Under the pieces are notes generated by a model. The model saw only the letters and a list, made by a program, of their open reading frames with translations, made no database searches and had not been told where the DNA came from. A DNA stretch of 64,000 bases from Megachile rotundata. Lineage: Eukaryota > Arthropoda > Insecta > Hymenoptera > Megachilidae. The stretch covers positions 5,518,001 to 5,582,000 of the forward strand of contig NC_134983.1 of the NCBI RefSeq assembly GCF_050947335.1, in the 5' to 3' direction. Both the position numbers and the translations under genes were made by a program. Shown here piece by piece: positions 25,276-38,500 of this stretch (position 1 is the first letter of the stretch; each line of letters starts with the position of its first letter).

Positions 25276-26859
25276 ATAAAAACACATATTTTTGTATGTA
25301 TCGCGTAATTCTACCAAATGTTGCAGATATATTTCAGTGCCCCGAATTTACATTAACAAAATTATTATAACAGCAAATTGTATGTAGATTAAAAACCAGG
25401 TCTGAATATTTAAAAACTTCCTTTACGTATAAACTCAAGTAATATTGTTTGTGATGTTATACCGTGTAGCGGAAGATAAAAGTGTAATGTAGGTACATTT
25501 AAAATTCTAGGAGTTATAAAATGTAGGTCGTTGAATGTATCTGTTCCTCACCTTCATCGGTAATCAAACTTGCTTTCTATTCATCAATGCTAACGATTTG
25601 AAGTTTTGGTAAAATCAGAACAGCTTCTGAAATGTTAGCGTGTCTGTTAAATATGGTACATAAAAACCCTAAATTCTACAAACAATATTACTTAAAATAA
25701 AAATGAAATTATTTTAAGAAATAGTTGTGGGCATAGAAAAGTTAAAAATTATTTTAAAATTTGTTTAATGTACCAGACAAAATGTCAGAAAGAAACATTT
25801 AGAGTTTATTCAAGCAACTTCTTTTAAATAATATTTCTTTTAATGATAATTCTTTTTAATACAAGAATTTAAGAATTTTTAGTTAAAGAATTTAATTTTA
25901 TTTACGTTTATGAGAAGTCTGTCAAAAATACTATGAACGGTAATTTCATTTTTAACAAATTTGATCAACTTTGTTATTATTTAATTATTAAATATTGTAA
26001 TACTTTTACAACAAATAACTATCATGCGTATATCACTATCGTTTAAAATAATGATTATGAAATGATTCATGAAAATGTTCCTCATAAAATAATTAGCTCC
26101 AATATACTCGTACATCATTTAAATGGCGATCGACATGTTAACAAAAACTTTACGGATATACAATTTCAACAATTAACAATTTTAGCAATTTAAATCTGTA
26201 GTTTTAAAATCTTTTAAATCCATGTATTTGAAATAAATACACCATTGTTCCACTATTAAAAAAGAATCGTACCAATGTAACTGAACGGAATAAAGAGAAC
26301 GAAATCTAATTGATCAACAAATGAAACGTATCTAAAATTAGAGAGGACGACAGTTTAGGGTTAGCGTTTAATGTCTGTCAACCCAAATTTCCCCTCGAAA
26401 GCCGGTCGTTGATCACCGTCAGAAAGAATAATCGGGTAATCCTCTCTTCGAAGAAACACGCTTCGTCTATCCATTTGAGCTGCGTCGAAACAAACGAAGC
26501 ATTTCCCTCATTAGAACAGACGACCCTTCCGCCCCTTGCTACAATAATCATTTTCGCGGACGAGCTAGCTTCCAAATAATTCCGTGGTAATTTTAGAGAA
26601 ACCGAGCACGACAGCAGCCCAGTATCTTTTCGTGAACGAAACTTTCGTTGAAAAACATCGAGAAGAAATTGTTAATCGAAGTAGAAGGGAAATAATGATG
26701 AAAGAAACCAAGAAACAATGAGGAGAATAATCATTTTTTTGTTACTTGCTTGATTGTTGAAAGAAGCGTTATTGTGAATAATGATGAGCAAAAAAAATCT
26801 AAAGAATAATCATAAAAGTTCATTTTTTATAGAATTTTGCGAAATGTCAGTATTTAGCT
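25276..26859. other. Gene-free DNA
   Basis: A+T-rich with no gene supported. A short G+C-richer patch at about 26340-26640 includes a 65-codon minus-strand frame with no recognisable feature. Confidence 0.5.
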
Positions 26860-27070
26860 GCAGTGCTATAAATTTATACATTTGAAAATTTAATAATTGC
26901 GGGTTTATAAATTTATAAATTGGACAATTTAATAGTACCAAATTTATAAATTTATGAATTTGGAAATTTGGTAGTTGAAAATTTAAAAACTTATGAATTC
27001 AAAAATTTAATAATTGTACATTTATATATTTATGAATTTGAAAATTTGATAGCTGCAAATTAGAAAATTT
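26860..27070 (+). repeat. Low-complexity 'aatttataaatttg' array
   Basis: Imperfect units of about 14-20 bases ('aatttataaatt', 'tgaaaatttaataatt') across roughly 200 bases. Similar in composition to the array at 35245-35535. Confidence 0.55.
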
Positions 27071-29157
27071 GGAAATATAAATGTACACAACTTTGTCCTC
27101 TAGCAAATTATATAACAGCCAAAATTAATTCGCAATGATGTGGTGAATTCAAATAATGGTATTCATAGTACGGGTTGGACAGTGCCCTACCCGTCAAAAT
27201 GGGAAATTAATTAGTTGATTAATTATTAGTCCCTTGATTACACTCCGCGATATGTGGCTATACAATAGTCAAAGGTGAAACAGGTATTATATAGCATTAC
27301 TCTTTCATGTCTTAACCATTATTTAGAAAATTCTTTAAATAATATACCAATGCAAATTATATCAATGCAAAACAATGCGAATTAAAACTTTATATACTTA
27401 AATACGAATGAGATAAATTAGTATACATAAATTATCCTTATACGTATAAATTCATCTTCCCTTTTATTCGAACATATACAGAAATCTAATGAAATTTAAT
27501 CACAATTAAATTTAAAATTGCAAATAAAGTTACAAAAATCTAATGAAATTATTGCATTGACCTACAATTCTTAAACATTTATTCACATCAATCGCGCCAT
27601 TTTCTTATTCATCCAAATGGAAAGCAATTTTAAAAATTACCATTTCCCTTTGCTATGCAAAAACGTTTTAGAAAATTGAATTTTTTAATGTGATCGGTGA
27701 AGGCTGGATTTGCCTCACATAATGATACACTGCGATAAAATTCCTATTTCATTCGGGTAAGTTTCATTTACGCAGCGACCCATATTCGCCCGCGTTTCAC
27801 TGGTTCAGCTTTCAATAACAAATTTATCGAACGACTTTAAATTTCAAAGGGATTTAGTTTGAGAAATTCCAACCTCTCCATCTTTAAAATTGAATTTAAG
27901 TTCGTCCCGGCACAGCTGTTGACCAATTTTTTTTTTCGAACCCTACGCTCGCTGTTTACGAACGCCACTGAATTTGATTTATTGGGAAAGTATAATATTT
28001 TTCGTTCACGGAAGATCATCTTTTCCTGCGATCGTTAAATATTTATTAAAGAAATTCTGATACCACTCGGCTGAGTGTTGCACTAAACTGCATCTACTAC
28101 GAGTGACAGTATTTTTTTAACGCTTCGTTAATTTTTGATAATTCGAAATGAGAAAATAATCTTTAAAAAGAAAAATTCGAATTGCAAAAATACGATCACG
28201 ATTCTTAACACTGAAAGAAAATTATACGCAATTAATTATATTGCAAATTTATAATTTTTAACTTTGAAAATATGAAAATATTAAAACTTACGACTAATAT
28301 TTATAAAACGTTTAAAAACATTAATGAACATAATGAACACTTACCTCCACTATTTCTAATACACAACTAATCCCAACTCGTCTGAACTTTGCAAACAAAA
28401 CACGAAGACATCACAAATTTCAACTTATTCATATAAATTGTAAAAAATATAATTATATCTAAAGAATTATAAAGACATAATATATAAGAAATTATACTTT
28501 TACGGTACAAAATAAAATTAACAGAAAAGAGAATCAAATTTCCAGGTATTTTTTATTAGAAAAGCAGAAACAGTACTTGATATCTTTATCGATTCGATTA
28601 AAGCAAGAAGACCACGAAATTTTCGAAAAGAATGTCGAGTGCCCGTAAAAATTCGAGGAACCCGAAAATCAGCGCGCAATCAACGATCAAAAGTGTCGTC
28701 GCGCTAATACGAGCCATTTCCAGCTAGCACGTTAAATCGCACGGAGAACTAACGTAATTAATTCTCTTCCCACCCAATGTGAGCCCGTATATCGTCCTTG
28801 GAACAAGTGGCATATATCTCAAAAGTTTAATCCATCTTGGATGCATAGCTTCGCCGGTTTAGGAGACGTCACGCCGGTGCAAGCGAAACCAGAAACCGGC
28901 AGCCGCACAATTGGGGTGCGATGCTCAGTTGATTAAACGCAGCCTGAACTGTTGGTGCATAACATGGAAAGCCAGGAAACAGCCAAGCCAAGACAGCGTT
29001 TCCTACCTCTCGTTTCGTCCTGAACACCTACTGTTCCTATCCCCCTTCATAGTCATCTGCCGGTTGTTCCGACATCGTCTTTTACTAGTTATAATTTTCA
29101 TGTTTCGCCTGGACGAGTAATCAACAAACGTGTGATTACCGCCTGATTCGATAACAG
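27071..29157. other. Gene-free stretch
   Basis: A+T-rich except for a CpG-richer block at about 28600-29120. That block has a 69-codon frame (28911-29120) with no recognisable domain. No RNA gene or repeat boundary was identified. Confidence 0.45.
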
Positions 29158-29510
29158 ATGATTCTTTTTGAAGAAACAGTAGAACAAGGTTAAGAATGGG
29201 GACTGAATATTTCTAGCATTATTTTTGGTGACTTTTTGGATCTCTAACGGAAAAATAATCTGGAGGTTCTTGTTTATCTTATGGTTTATTGGTCAGGGGA
29301 GATAGGGATAGTAGATGTTTGGTTTCCAAGGATGATTCTTTTCGAAGAAACAGTAAAACAAAGTTAAGAGTGGAGTCTGGGGACTGAATACTTTTAATAT
29401 CACTTTTGGTGATTTTTTGGATCTCTGGCGGAAAACTGATTCGGAGCTCCTTGTTTATCTTATGGTGCATTGATCAGGGGGGATAGGAATAGTAGATGTT
29501 TGGTTTCGAA
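29158..29510 (+). repeat. Two-copy tandem duplication, 174-bp unit
   Basis: Copies begin at 29158 and 29332. Both start 'atgattctttt.gaagaaac' and share 'ggggactgaata', 'ttttttggatctct', 'ttgtttatcttatgg' and 'tagtagatgtttggttt'. Similarity is high over the whole unit, with a few small indels. Confidence 0.85.
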
Positions 29511-29644
29511 AAATGTACAAAATACGATTTCTCTTAGCCGGCATAATGAACCCAGGAAACTATATTTAAGTCATGATTTCATTTGCAAAATATTCTTTCT
29601 ACACTAATGTAGGTCAGTGCAGAGACCAATTGTATAGTTCATCC

Positions 29645-29725
29645 TTAACCCTTTGCGGACTGAATATTTGGAAGCACACATGTTTTCGGACGGCAATTTG
29701 CCGACATCCGTCCGCAAAATGTTAA
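29645..29725. mobile_element. Very small TTAA-flanked inverted-repeat element
   Basis: TTAA at 29645-29648 and 29722-29725 bracket 73 bp whose ends are inverted repeats (CCCTTTGCGGAC on the left; CATTTTGCGGACG when the right end is reverse-complemented). An inner dyad (gacggcaatttgccgacatccg region) adds further hairpin potential. The layout fits a tiny piggyBac-like MITE. At this size an unrelated hairpin with chance TTAAs cannot be excluded. Confidence 0.45.
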
Positions 29726-31860
29726 AATTTCAGAAGAGAACATACAAGTTTTAATAAGAGAAATTTTTCACGCCCATTTATTCCAAAATTGGACTCTGAT
29801 CCAACATAGATTAATGTTAGATTAGATTTAGAAGTTACATTACTGTAACATGCTATAAACTGAGCAACATGTACTTATTTAATATTTAGCGTATGAATCA
29901 TGTTACATAGACATAGACATAAAATATAAGTCTCCCTAAAATGGCAGAAAATATCATAAAATGTCATATTATATAGAAAATTCTGAATATGAGAAGACCT
30001 AAAATTTGAAAAGAATTATAAAGTAATTCTTGTTTGATCAGAAAAAATGTTATTTCTATTTTTGTACATAGAATCCAGTCAATCTGTTCACATTTGTATG
30101 CAGCGTAGTGCTTTTGTAATATTTTTCCACTGAATAGTAAAGGTTGTTACCAGCTATTGAATTTTGTTTTTTCAAAGTAAAAATTGCTATTTTATTTTTG
30201 ACATATAGTTTTGGCAGATTAATCGTGTTCGACATGTGTACACGTCAATCGAAATCTTTCGCATAGTTGACGTTAACGAACTGTTATTTTTTTACTGTAT
30301 AAAAGTGTAATGTTTCTATTGTACTTTTTTTGTAAAAGTTATAATAGGAATATCTATTCTGCATTTGATGTGTATATTTATCGGTAGAGTTTAATTATGC
30401 ATCGAAGATTTTAGAAATTGAATTCCGCCATATTCGATACATGATACTTATTTGAACATTATGGCGTTGCAGGAATCGTGACAAATATTAACATCATTAT
30501 ACGAATGACAAATTGTACAAATTTTATATTGACGAGTAACACGAACGGTTTGTAAGAAAAGAGATTCTATTTGGCGTGCGAAACTATAAAAATTTTAGTA
30601 AATTTGATGAGGTCAATTACAAGACGCTCGTTTTTACGCGCGAAACGAAATAGTTACAAAATAAAGCGATGTTAGCGCCACGATGGATAAAGTAGAACGA
30701 CTCGGTCGGTATTCAAAGAACGATTTTTGAACATAGGTATCAAGTAAGAAGTTTGTTTTTGATACGTTTCGTCAACTTATGGAACGTCGATAACCTTTAA
30801 TTTTACTTTTATTAGTTTCGTGCATTGAGCACAATTTAAAAGCTGAAATAGCCCAAGTGTGTTTGATATAATTTAAAATATTTCTAACTGCAGAAACGAT
30901 ATTCAATTTATTTTATATTTAATTATAATACTTGAGAAACACCATTTATGCAATTCCGGAAACCTAACTATATAATTACATAATAATTTACTGCTCATTT
31001 ACATTCTGTGTATGAGAGAGAGATTTGAAGAAATCATGACGCTTCAGTGGTATATATTATTGATTCCAATTAATTATTATATTGACTAATTAATAATTAA
31101 CTGTCATTACCATCATCATTGTTTTCGAACATTTGAGAATACGTTTCTGACATTATCAATAATAAATAGAACTCCTGTCACATTCAAAATCAATTTTGCA
31201 ACTATCAAAATAACTGCAAAAATCTATATCTCCAAGATTATTGTATACTCTAAATATACTTAACCACAATATGTTTTCATGACAGTTAACATTAAGTAGT
31301 ATGTGTTACTACAGTTAACAACAAGCAACTAATAAATGGTCCCAGGTCAATTTCAAAATAAACAGGTCAAAAGACACATTGTACATTTTCTGTCTGCCCA
31401 TAAAAGTATATATATGCCAACATTTTACTCGTATTCATTATTCTGACACTCGCCAGTTCGAGAGATATATGAATTTAACTGAGGAGGGTTAGACAGGCGG
31501 AAGATGAGTTGCCGGTTGTTGGTTAAAATTTTAATCAAGACTTTTATGTCTGCACGACTGCAGTCTTGAAAAAAGGACGTAAGAAGAGCGGAGGTGAACT
31601 ATTCGTAACAGGCAGCATCCAGTGGCAGCTTCTTTCCCCATAAAATGCATATTGGATATTTTTAAGGCTGCACTAGGGGTTCCCCCGAGGGCGATTAGCT
31701 GTTTTTAGGAGTATCAGCTTCGAGAGGGAGGCATCTCTGTCAAATCCAACCACTTCGTTGCCACGAGAAAGGAGGAAAACTTCAACGAAATATTACACGT
31801 GTTCCTTTGTAACGTCCATCAGTTATTGAGTTTCGACAGGGAACTTTATCAAAAATCTAT
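29726..31860. other. Gene-free stretch
   Basis: A+T-rich to about 31430. The last 430 bases are richer in G+C (around 31480-31780), with no recognisable exon. Nothing else is supported. Confidence 0.5.
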
Positions 31861-32820
31861 TACACAGGGTGGCTCACCACATTTTGCTATCTAGAGTTGC
31901 ATCATTATTATTACTCATAGCAAACAATGTTTCAGATGAAGTTGAATGGTTTTGAGAGGGGCATATGCTGGTGGTATATTTTTTTGTAGGTGGTCGTGTA
32001 AAGGACATATGAAGGTCATTAATGTTTTTTTAAATGGAATCATATATTTTTATTGCATCAGCTGATACTCCTTCATATTCTTTATAAAAAAATATTAATC
32101 TATTTATGTGAAAAAATCATTAGTTTAGGAGGTATTTTAATTTGAATGTCTATTTACAGAAAAGGTTCAATGTGGCGACCATTTGCATCAGAACACTTTC
32201 TGAATCGAGATATTAATGACTACTAACATTCCGTAGGGTATAATCTTTCTGCATATGTAGCACTTTTTCCCAGCTTCAAAATAAACTGATAACATGTCTA
32301 TCTTTTCTTCTTTAGAATACTTCATTATTTAGTGATAATTCACCGTATCGTCGTATTCATTGTATTGGAGACATAACAGAGACAAAATATAACTGTTACT
32401 GCGTAACAAACAAAAACAAAAACTCGCAATTCGTTTGGTGACACGTGACCTCTCAAAGTATGTAGAAAAAAATTTGCTGTTCAGTTAGGGCAATTCATAA
32501 TATTGACCAGAAAGTCACGATTTCCCAGCAAGTTAGAATTAAAATATCTCCTAAACTAATGATTTTTTTACATAAATAGATTAATACGTTTTTGTAAAGA
32601 ATATGAAGGAGTATCAGCTGATGCAATAAAAAATATATGATTCCATTTAAAAAAACATTAATTACCTTCATATGTCCTTTACACGTCCACCTACAAAAAA
32701 AATACATCACCAGCACATGCCCCTCTCAAAACCATTCAACTTCATCTGAAGCATTGTTTGTTATGAGTTATAATAATGATGCAAATCTAGATGGCAAAAT
32801 GTGGTGAGCCACCCTGTATA
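31861..32820. mobile_element. Foldback Tc1/mariner-type element with about 280-bp inverted repeats
   Basis: Two long inverted arms, 31863 to about 32143 and about 32537-32818, match over some 280 bp with only scattered differences. The tips read YACAGGGTGGCTCACCACAT. TA dinucleotides flank both tips (31861-31862 and 32819-32820), as in the Tc1/mariner superfamily. The 390-bp centre keeps the two ends of a minus-strand transposase gene (32154-32325). The element is non-autonomous and could fold into a very long hairpin if transcribed. Superfamily placement is an inference from the TA site and the protein remnant. Confidence 0.8.
32154..32325 (-). pseudogene. Transposase remnant: N-terminus joined to C-terminus
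   Basis: From the ATG at 32325 the minus strand reads MKYSKEEKIDMLSVYFEAGK, resembling the N-terminal helix-turn-helix of insect mariner-like transposases (a DUF4817-type start). A frameshift follows near residue 21. The other frame contains YAERLYPTE, two stops, then ISRFRKCSDANGRHIEPFL and a stop, which resembles the C-terminal tail of such proteins. The whole catalytic core is missing, so this is a scar of internal deletion within the foldback element. Family placement is from memory of motifs and is moderately certain. Confidence 0.55.
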
Positions 32821-33889
32821 CCATGTTTCGAAACAATTTAGTCATTATTACATAGAAACTATATTCATGCTCAAAACTGAGAGCTATGAGGCAGGTCAAT
32901 GATAAGTAATGTGGTACATAGGTTGACAAGACCTCAAGAGGATGTAACTAATAAAATATACATAAAGAAGTTATTACATGAACGAAAAAGCAAGACTTTG
33001 ATCTACCCTACTTCTTTTCCATCCTGGTTGTCTAATGTCTGAATATTAAATAAATATAAATATGTAAATAATTAGAAAATGTTGAAAGAATATTAGTTAG
33101 AGGAAAGAAAGGATAAGATTAATAAATAATAGAAGTAAATGTTCAGAAGGGTGGAACAAAGAGGGGAAACAGTGCGTTTCGGCGCAGTCAAACTCTCCTC
33201 ATTGCTCCCGAAGAAAATTGGGGTGGTCTGATGGGGTTGGTATCGTGTGAAACGAAAAGGTAAAGGGGGATGCGTGTGCGGGGCCGCTCGAGCAGGAAGG
33301 GTCTCTTTAATGAATCCAAAGTAGCTGCTGTTTCGTTTCGCCTTGGCGGGTACGCCGCTCGCGAAATGTCCTAATCTGCAAAATGTCCTAAAGTGCTGAT
33401 GCGGAAGACCGTATAAATTCTATGAGGCGTGAGACTCCCCCCAAAAACCCTGGGCGTCAGAGAATAACGATCCGTCGTACGTACTACGTACGTGTGCGTC
33501 TGTAATTGAGGAAGGAAAAGGAAGGAAAATCAAGGGGCCGGAGAGAAATTGTTGGAAAGGAACAATTTTTCTGAGAAATGAATACTTAAGGAAAAGAATA
33601 ACTATGATGCAAAAATGAAATTTAAAAGAGTTGGATTAAAAACGATTTGAAACCGAAAATAACTTCTGAAAATTACGAGGGAGACATTCAGGAATTTGTT
33701 ATTCGAGACTTTTCATTCCTTTTTACGACTTTTAGAGGATGAATAATAGTAGGGATACAAAATGCATTATTTCGCTGCCCAACGGCTGTAAGGCACTTTT
33801 TTAAAGGGTTTATCTAGGGCGTTTTTGAAGGGCTCGAGGTGGTTACAGAAATAAATCTTTTCATATTCTCATAATTCATCAATTTATAA
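32821..33889. other. Gene-free stretch with a CpG-rich island at 33170-33550
   Basis: The island has several CpG-rich words (gggccgctcgagcagg, ggcgggtacgccgctcgcg) and a perfect dyad, CGTACGTA-C-TACGTACG, at 33476-33492. No open frame with recognisable content was seen. It could be a promoter or other regulatory region, but this is not shown. Confidence 0.4.
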
Positions 33890-34445
33890 CATTTTTAAGT
33901 TTTTAAATTTTTTTTGATTTGCAAATTTAAAAATTCATAAATTAAGCAATTAGTGAATTTACCCATTTACTAATTTGTCAATTTATCAATTTACCACTTT
34001 AACAATTTGTCAATTTACCAATTTGCGAGTTACTTAATTTTTTAATTTAACAATTCTTATTTAGTAATTTACTAATTACTAATTTATGAATTAACTAATT
34101 TTCCAATTTACCAATATAGCTGTTTAGTAATTTAGTAATTTACTAATTCACCAATTGACTAATTCATCAATTCACCAATTTACCAATTTACCAATTTACT
34201 AATTTACTAATAGACCAATTCACCAATTCACCAATTCACCAATTCATCAATTCATCAATTCACTAATTCATCAATTCACCAATTCACCAATTCACCAATT
34301 CACCAATTCCCCAATTCCCCAATTCCCCAATTCCCCAATTTCCAATTTTCTAATTAACCAATTCCCCAATACACCAATTCACCAATTTACCAATTTACCA
34401 ATTTACCAATTTACCAATTTACCTATTTACTAATTTACTAACTAA
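33890..34445 (+). repeat. 8-bp-unit array, 'aattcacc' type
   Basis: More than 500 bases dominated by an 8-bp unit with variants aattcacc, aatttacc, aattcatc and aattcccc. The middle part (34140-34430) is nearly regular; the flanks are degenerate. No coding capacity. Confidence 0.8.
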
Positions 34446-35244
34446 AATTTATAAACATAAAAATTTGAATTTCTCCATCGTTCAAATCTTGAAGAGATTA
34501 AGTCGTTCAAATCTTTTAGATTAAATTAATGTATTTATTTTAATTCAGTACTACCATCTTTAGGTTTCATCCTATAAAACTTTACAGTGAAAATTGAAAT
34601 GTTGTAGGAAGATACAACAAAAAATCGTAATTACAGAAAGCAAGGAATATTTTTAATGGTTTCATTAATTCTGAAATTCGCGATCTAAGTATACTTATAT
34701 ATGGCATATTTGCAACAAAATTTTGATATGTATCTGTTTTGAAATATACACATATATAAAAATTGTTAACAATGAATATAATTTTTGTAGTCCAAGATCC
34801 ACATAACCCATTAATGGTTTAGATGTGCTACATTTTAATTTACTAAAATTCGTCTTGCGTTTAAGGTTCACTACTACATAGAAGTTGCACAGCTAGATTG
34901 TCCCTTGGCACTTTTCGTAAAGACTTTGAATTAACTGGAACGGGGAAAAAGGGGTTCTCGTGTTTGCAGTAATTAAATAGCGACGAGCTTGAATTCCCTT
35001 TGTGAGCGACAAGACTTGTTACACGAAAGTTTGACTGTGTTACGCATTGATACAATTATCATTCTGCAAATGGAACGAAGAACAGCGTAATAAATCTCTA
35101 TTAACCATTTGTTAATTATCGTTTTTGTTGCAGACGAATACCATTCTTCGTATCTTCCAATACTGAAATTAATTTTCAAGCGTATTGACGTATTTTGAAA
35201 ATATTTGTCTTTGAAAATTATATTGATAATTAGTCTTTTCAAAG
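34446..35244. other. Gene-free DNA
   Basis: A+T-rich. Two short minus-strand frames (34861-35055 and 34973-35242) overlap each other and have no recognisable content. Confidence 0.5.
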
Positions 35245-35535
35245 ACTAATTCAAAAATTGAGAAATTTGATCATTTGAATTTGGTATGCTGAAAATTCGA
35301 TAATCGAGAAATTTGTTAAATTGAAATGTTGGAAATGTAGAAATTGAAAAATTTGATGAATTACAAATTTGGTAAATTAAAAATTTGTAAGTCTGGAAAT
35401 TTGGTAAATTGAAAAGGTGAAGATATAGAAATTCACAAATTTTGTAAATTGAAAAGGTGAAAATTTAGGAATTTACAAACTTGGCAAATTACAAAGGTGA
35501 AAATATAGAAATTCAAAATTAAAAAACTTTGAAAT
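35245..35535 (+). repeat. Low-complexity 'ttgaaaattt' array
   Basis: Imperfect units such as 'aaatttggtaaattg', 'gaaaaggtgaaaatatagaaattcac' are repeated over about 290 bases. The 'aaattgaaaaggtgaa.atatagaaattca' phrase occurs three times between 35400 and 35520. Confidence 0.6.
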
Positions 35536-38500
35536 GTAAAACTTCAGAAGTATATAAATACAGAAATATTACACTTCCACATTTTCAAATTTAATTTATG
35601 TTACTGCTATGTTGTTAAAATAGTAATATAAAATTATTCATAACTGATTACTTCGGTCAAAGTAAAAAGTGAGATATAGAAAGTGACGCCATTTATTTTT
35701 CTGTAGGACTCCAAAACGCACTACATATCCAGATGTCGCTACATATGTCAAGGCGGGAATAATGAACACATTTGATTAAAAAGTTTAGAAATTCAAATGT
35801 AAAAAGTTGGAAGTTTACAGAATTCATAAACCTCGAAATTTCCACGTAAAAATTTAATAAACGTTGAAATCCTGCAACTCAGAAATCGATTATCCATGAA
35901 TGTACATATACATACAGACGCAAATACCGCATACGTGCCGCAGCCTATATGTGTTAATGGTAAAGACACATACATATTATCAGCCAATTTCATAAAAGCT
36001 AAAAATCGAGCAGCAGGAATTCTTTTAAACAACCGAGCTCGACATAGTTACAATCCCTGTATGTCGTAAAATCGAGGGTTAAGTTTTCTGTTCGAACCAT
36101 CTATTTCGAGCGTGCAATCGCGTAACGGGGATAAAGGCGAAAAATAACAAAATTCTTTCGTTCCCAATTCTTGTTCACGAGCGGACGCACCCTGGGGCTC
36201 GCGTTTTATCGCGTCTGCATGTCAGGGAATATCACTTCGGGATCCTGTACGCGCAAACATAACAGCACTTCGCGATCCTTAAACCAGCCTTCTGTTTTAC
36301 AACGTTCAATCTTATACCGGCCGGAACATTCGCGCAACTCATTTCGTCTTGTTAATACATACACCGAACTTTTCTTTCGACCTCGTAAACCCTGACGCTG
36401 CGTTATTTCACGTGGCACTAAAAACAACCCGGAAACTTCCGGCAACGAGCAATCCTCGAGAGCCTGTACGAAAGAAACGCGGAACAAATGGTTTTTGCTA
36501 CTCTCCTCATCTGATCGTCGCTCGTTCTCGACGCTACCGTCGAATTATGAGTTATCGCGAGTTTGTAAATGATGACGTTGAATATGGAACGCGCATTACC
36601 GTTTTACAGTTGCAGTAACCATCGCAATTGCGATTCGAGTCTGTCGAGTTGGAGACTCGAGTGTTTGATATTAAATAACACGGTACGTTGCAAATTTATG
36701 CGGGGTACATGTCACGTTTCGAATAATCGGATGCAACGAGTTATTACGAACATTCGATTTTCGGCTCTGGTGGAGCACTTTTTTAGGACACTATAAAAAT
36801 GTATATGGAAGTTCGATATTAAAAGAATATTTTATTTTAAAATTGTAATTGTAACTGGAAAATAAATACTTTTAAGAAATGATATTTTTAAGAAGTCATT
36901 TTTAGCAAGTTTCAGTGAGAATTTTGAGGGAAGAAAATTTTTATTAAAATTTGGAGAGAAATTTTTAATAAAATTATGATTATGATTTGACTGTAAATGA
37001 ATTATAGTAGAACAAAAAATGAATAATGAATCAATAAAATTTTATTGTAATAAAATAAAAAAAGAAACAATAAATATAATAAAAAATCATAACTAAAAAT
37101 TGTGATGAATAATTGAAATCTTCAGAGATATTTATAAAAAATAGGTGAGCCTCAGAATAAGGTTAATCAGAACGAATTTTATGAAAAAGAACGAAGAAAA
37201 TGATTTTTCAACGATTAAGAAATTTCTGAAAATAAGTGTTAATTAAATTAGTTATTAATATCAGTAACAATATTTTTAATGTTTATTTATATGTCATCAA
37301 ATCAGATCAGACTTGTTATACTTTGAACTGTTCATTTGGTATGCAAGAACCTAATACATACATCTGTGATCATTAACCTAATCTCCGCATTAAACACTCA
37401 GAATACTAATTTCTGTTTGATCATGTACGTAAATGTCGATTTGATTCAGGTACTTAGTAACATGCAATCCAATTGTGATTTCAGTCTATGACGAAGACAC
37501 TTGATAAAGGTTTTAGCAACATTTTTGTGCGATATTGTTTTGTGTTAAAACTAATGATTCAACTTAAATGTTTATTCACTTCTAATCGTTCTTTCAATAT
37601 ATTTCTATAAAATATTTCAGCTCCTTTTTCATTGACACATATATTATATTGCAATACAGTAACATAATATTTTTGTACAGTAAATATTACATACAGTAAT
37701 ATAGCCCCAATAAAGATAATGATACTGATGCTAATAAAAGTACTTAATGATACTAATCATACTTGAAGATAGCCTGTCAGATGTAATATTGAATTTACAA
37801 TAAAATGTATGAAACGAAAGTCGTGCATTCTTTCGCGTAGAATACGATTCCAGAATAAAAAAATATGAGTTTATGATAAAAAAGGAGATGACCTTGAAAT
37901 AACCTGATAGACGCTCATGCATTAAAAAATTAGTCTTTTGTCTCCCCCACTCGGAATACTAAATGACACGTGTCAGTTTATTTCTGTTAAATCACACGTC
38001 TTCGAGATTTTTTACAATATCCTGTATAAAATATATAAGCCCTGTATAAAATAAAGTATGTATAATTAGTATCTACATAATTATATTTTTCGTTGACAAT
38101 GTTTTTGAAATTGCATAACGAGTAATAAAATGCATACACAAGGTGTAACATATGCTCATATAGCATTTCAATGCATGTTGCCTCTCTTTCAAAGTTTCTC
38201 TTATTGCAACGAATGAATACTAAAAGAATTTCAGCATTTTGCTTGCGATCGTTGCATGAATGGAACAGTTTGCGGAAAGTAGTACGCGGTGTCAAAAGGC
38301 TGCGATACACGAGAGGAAATGTTAGACGTCACGATATGTAACCCATTTTCAACATCCGTCTACATCTAACAATTGTGTTTGAACGCGTTGCATCGTATCA
38401 TGATTCCGTGGCTACATTCTATTCCCGCAGCGTTAACTTTACGCATAGTAAATCGGCTTTGTGAGAGACTTCTGCAAACACGCTGAGACCGCAGGGACTT

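Noticed and set aside
36060..36110. Possible tRNA B-box-like 'gttcgaacc'
   Set aside because: No A box at the right distance and no cloverleaf could be folded around it.
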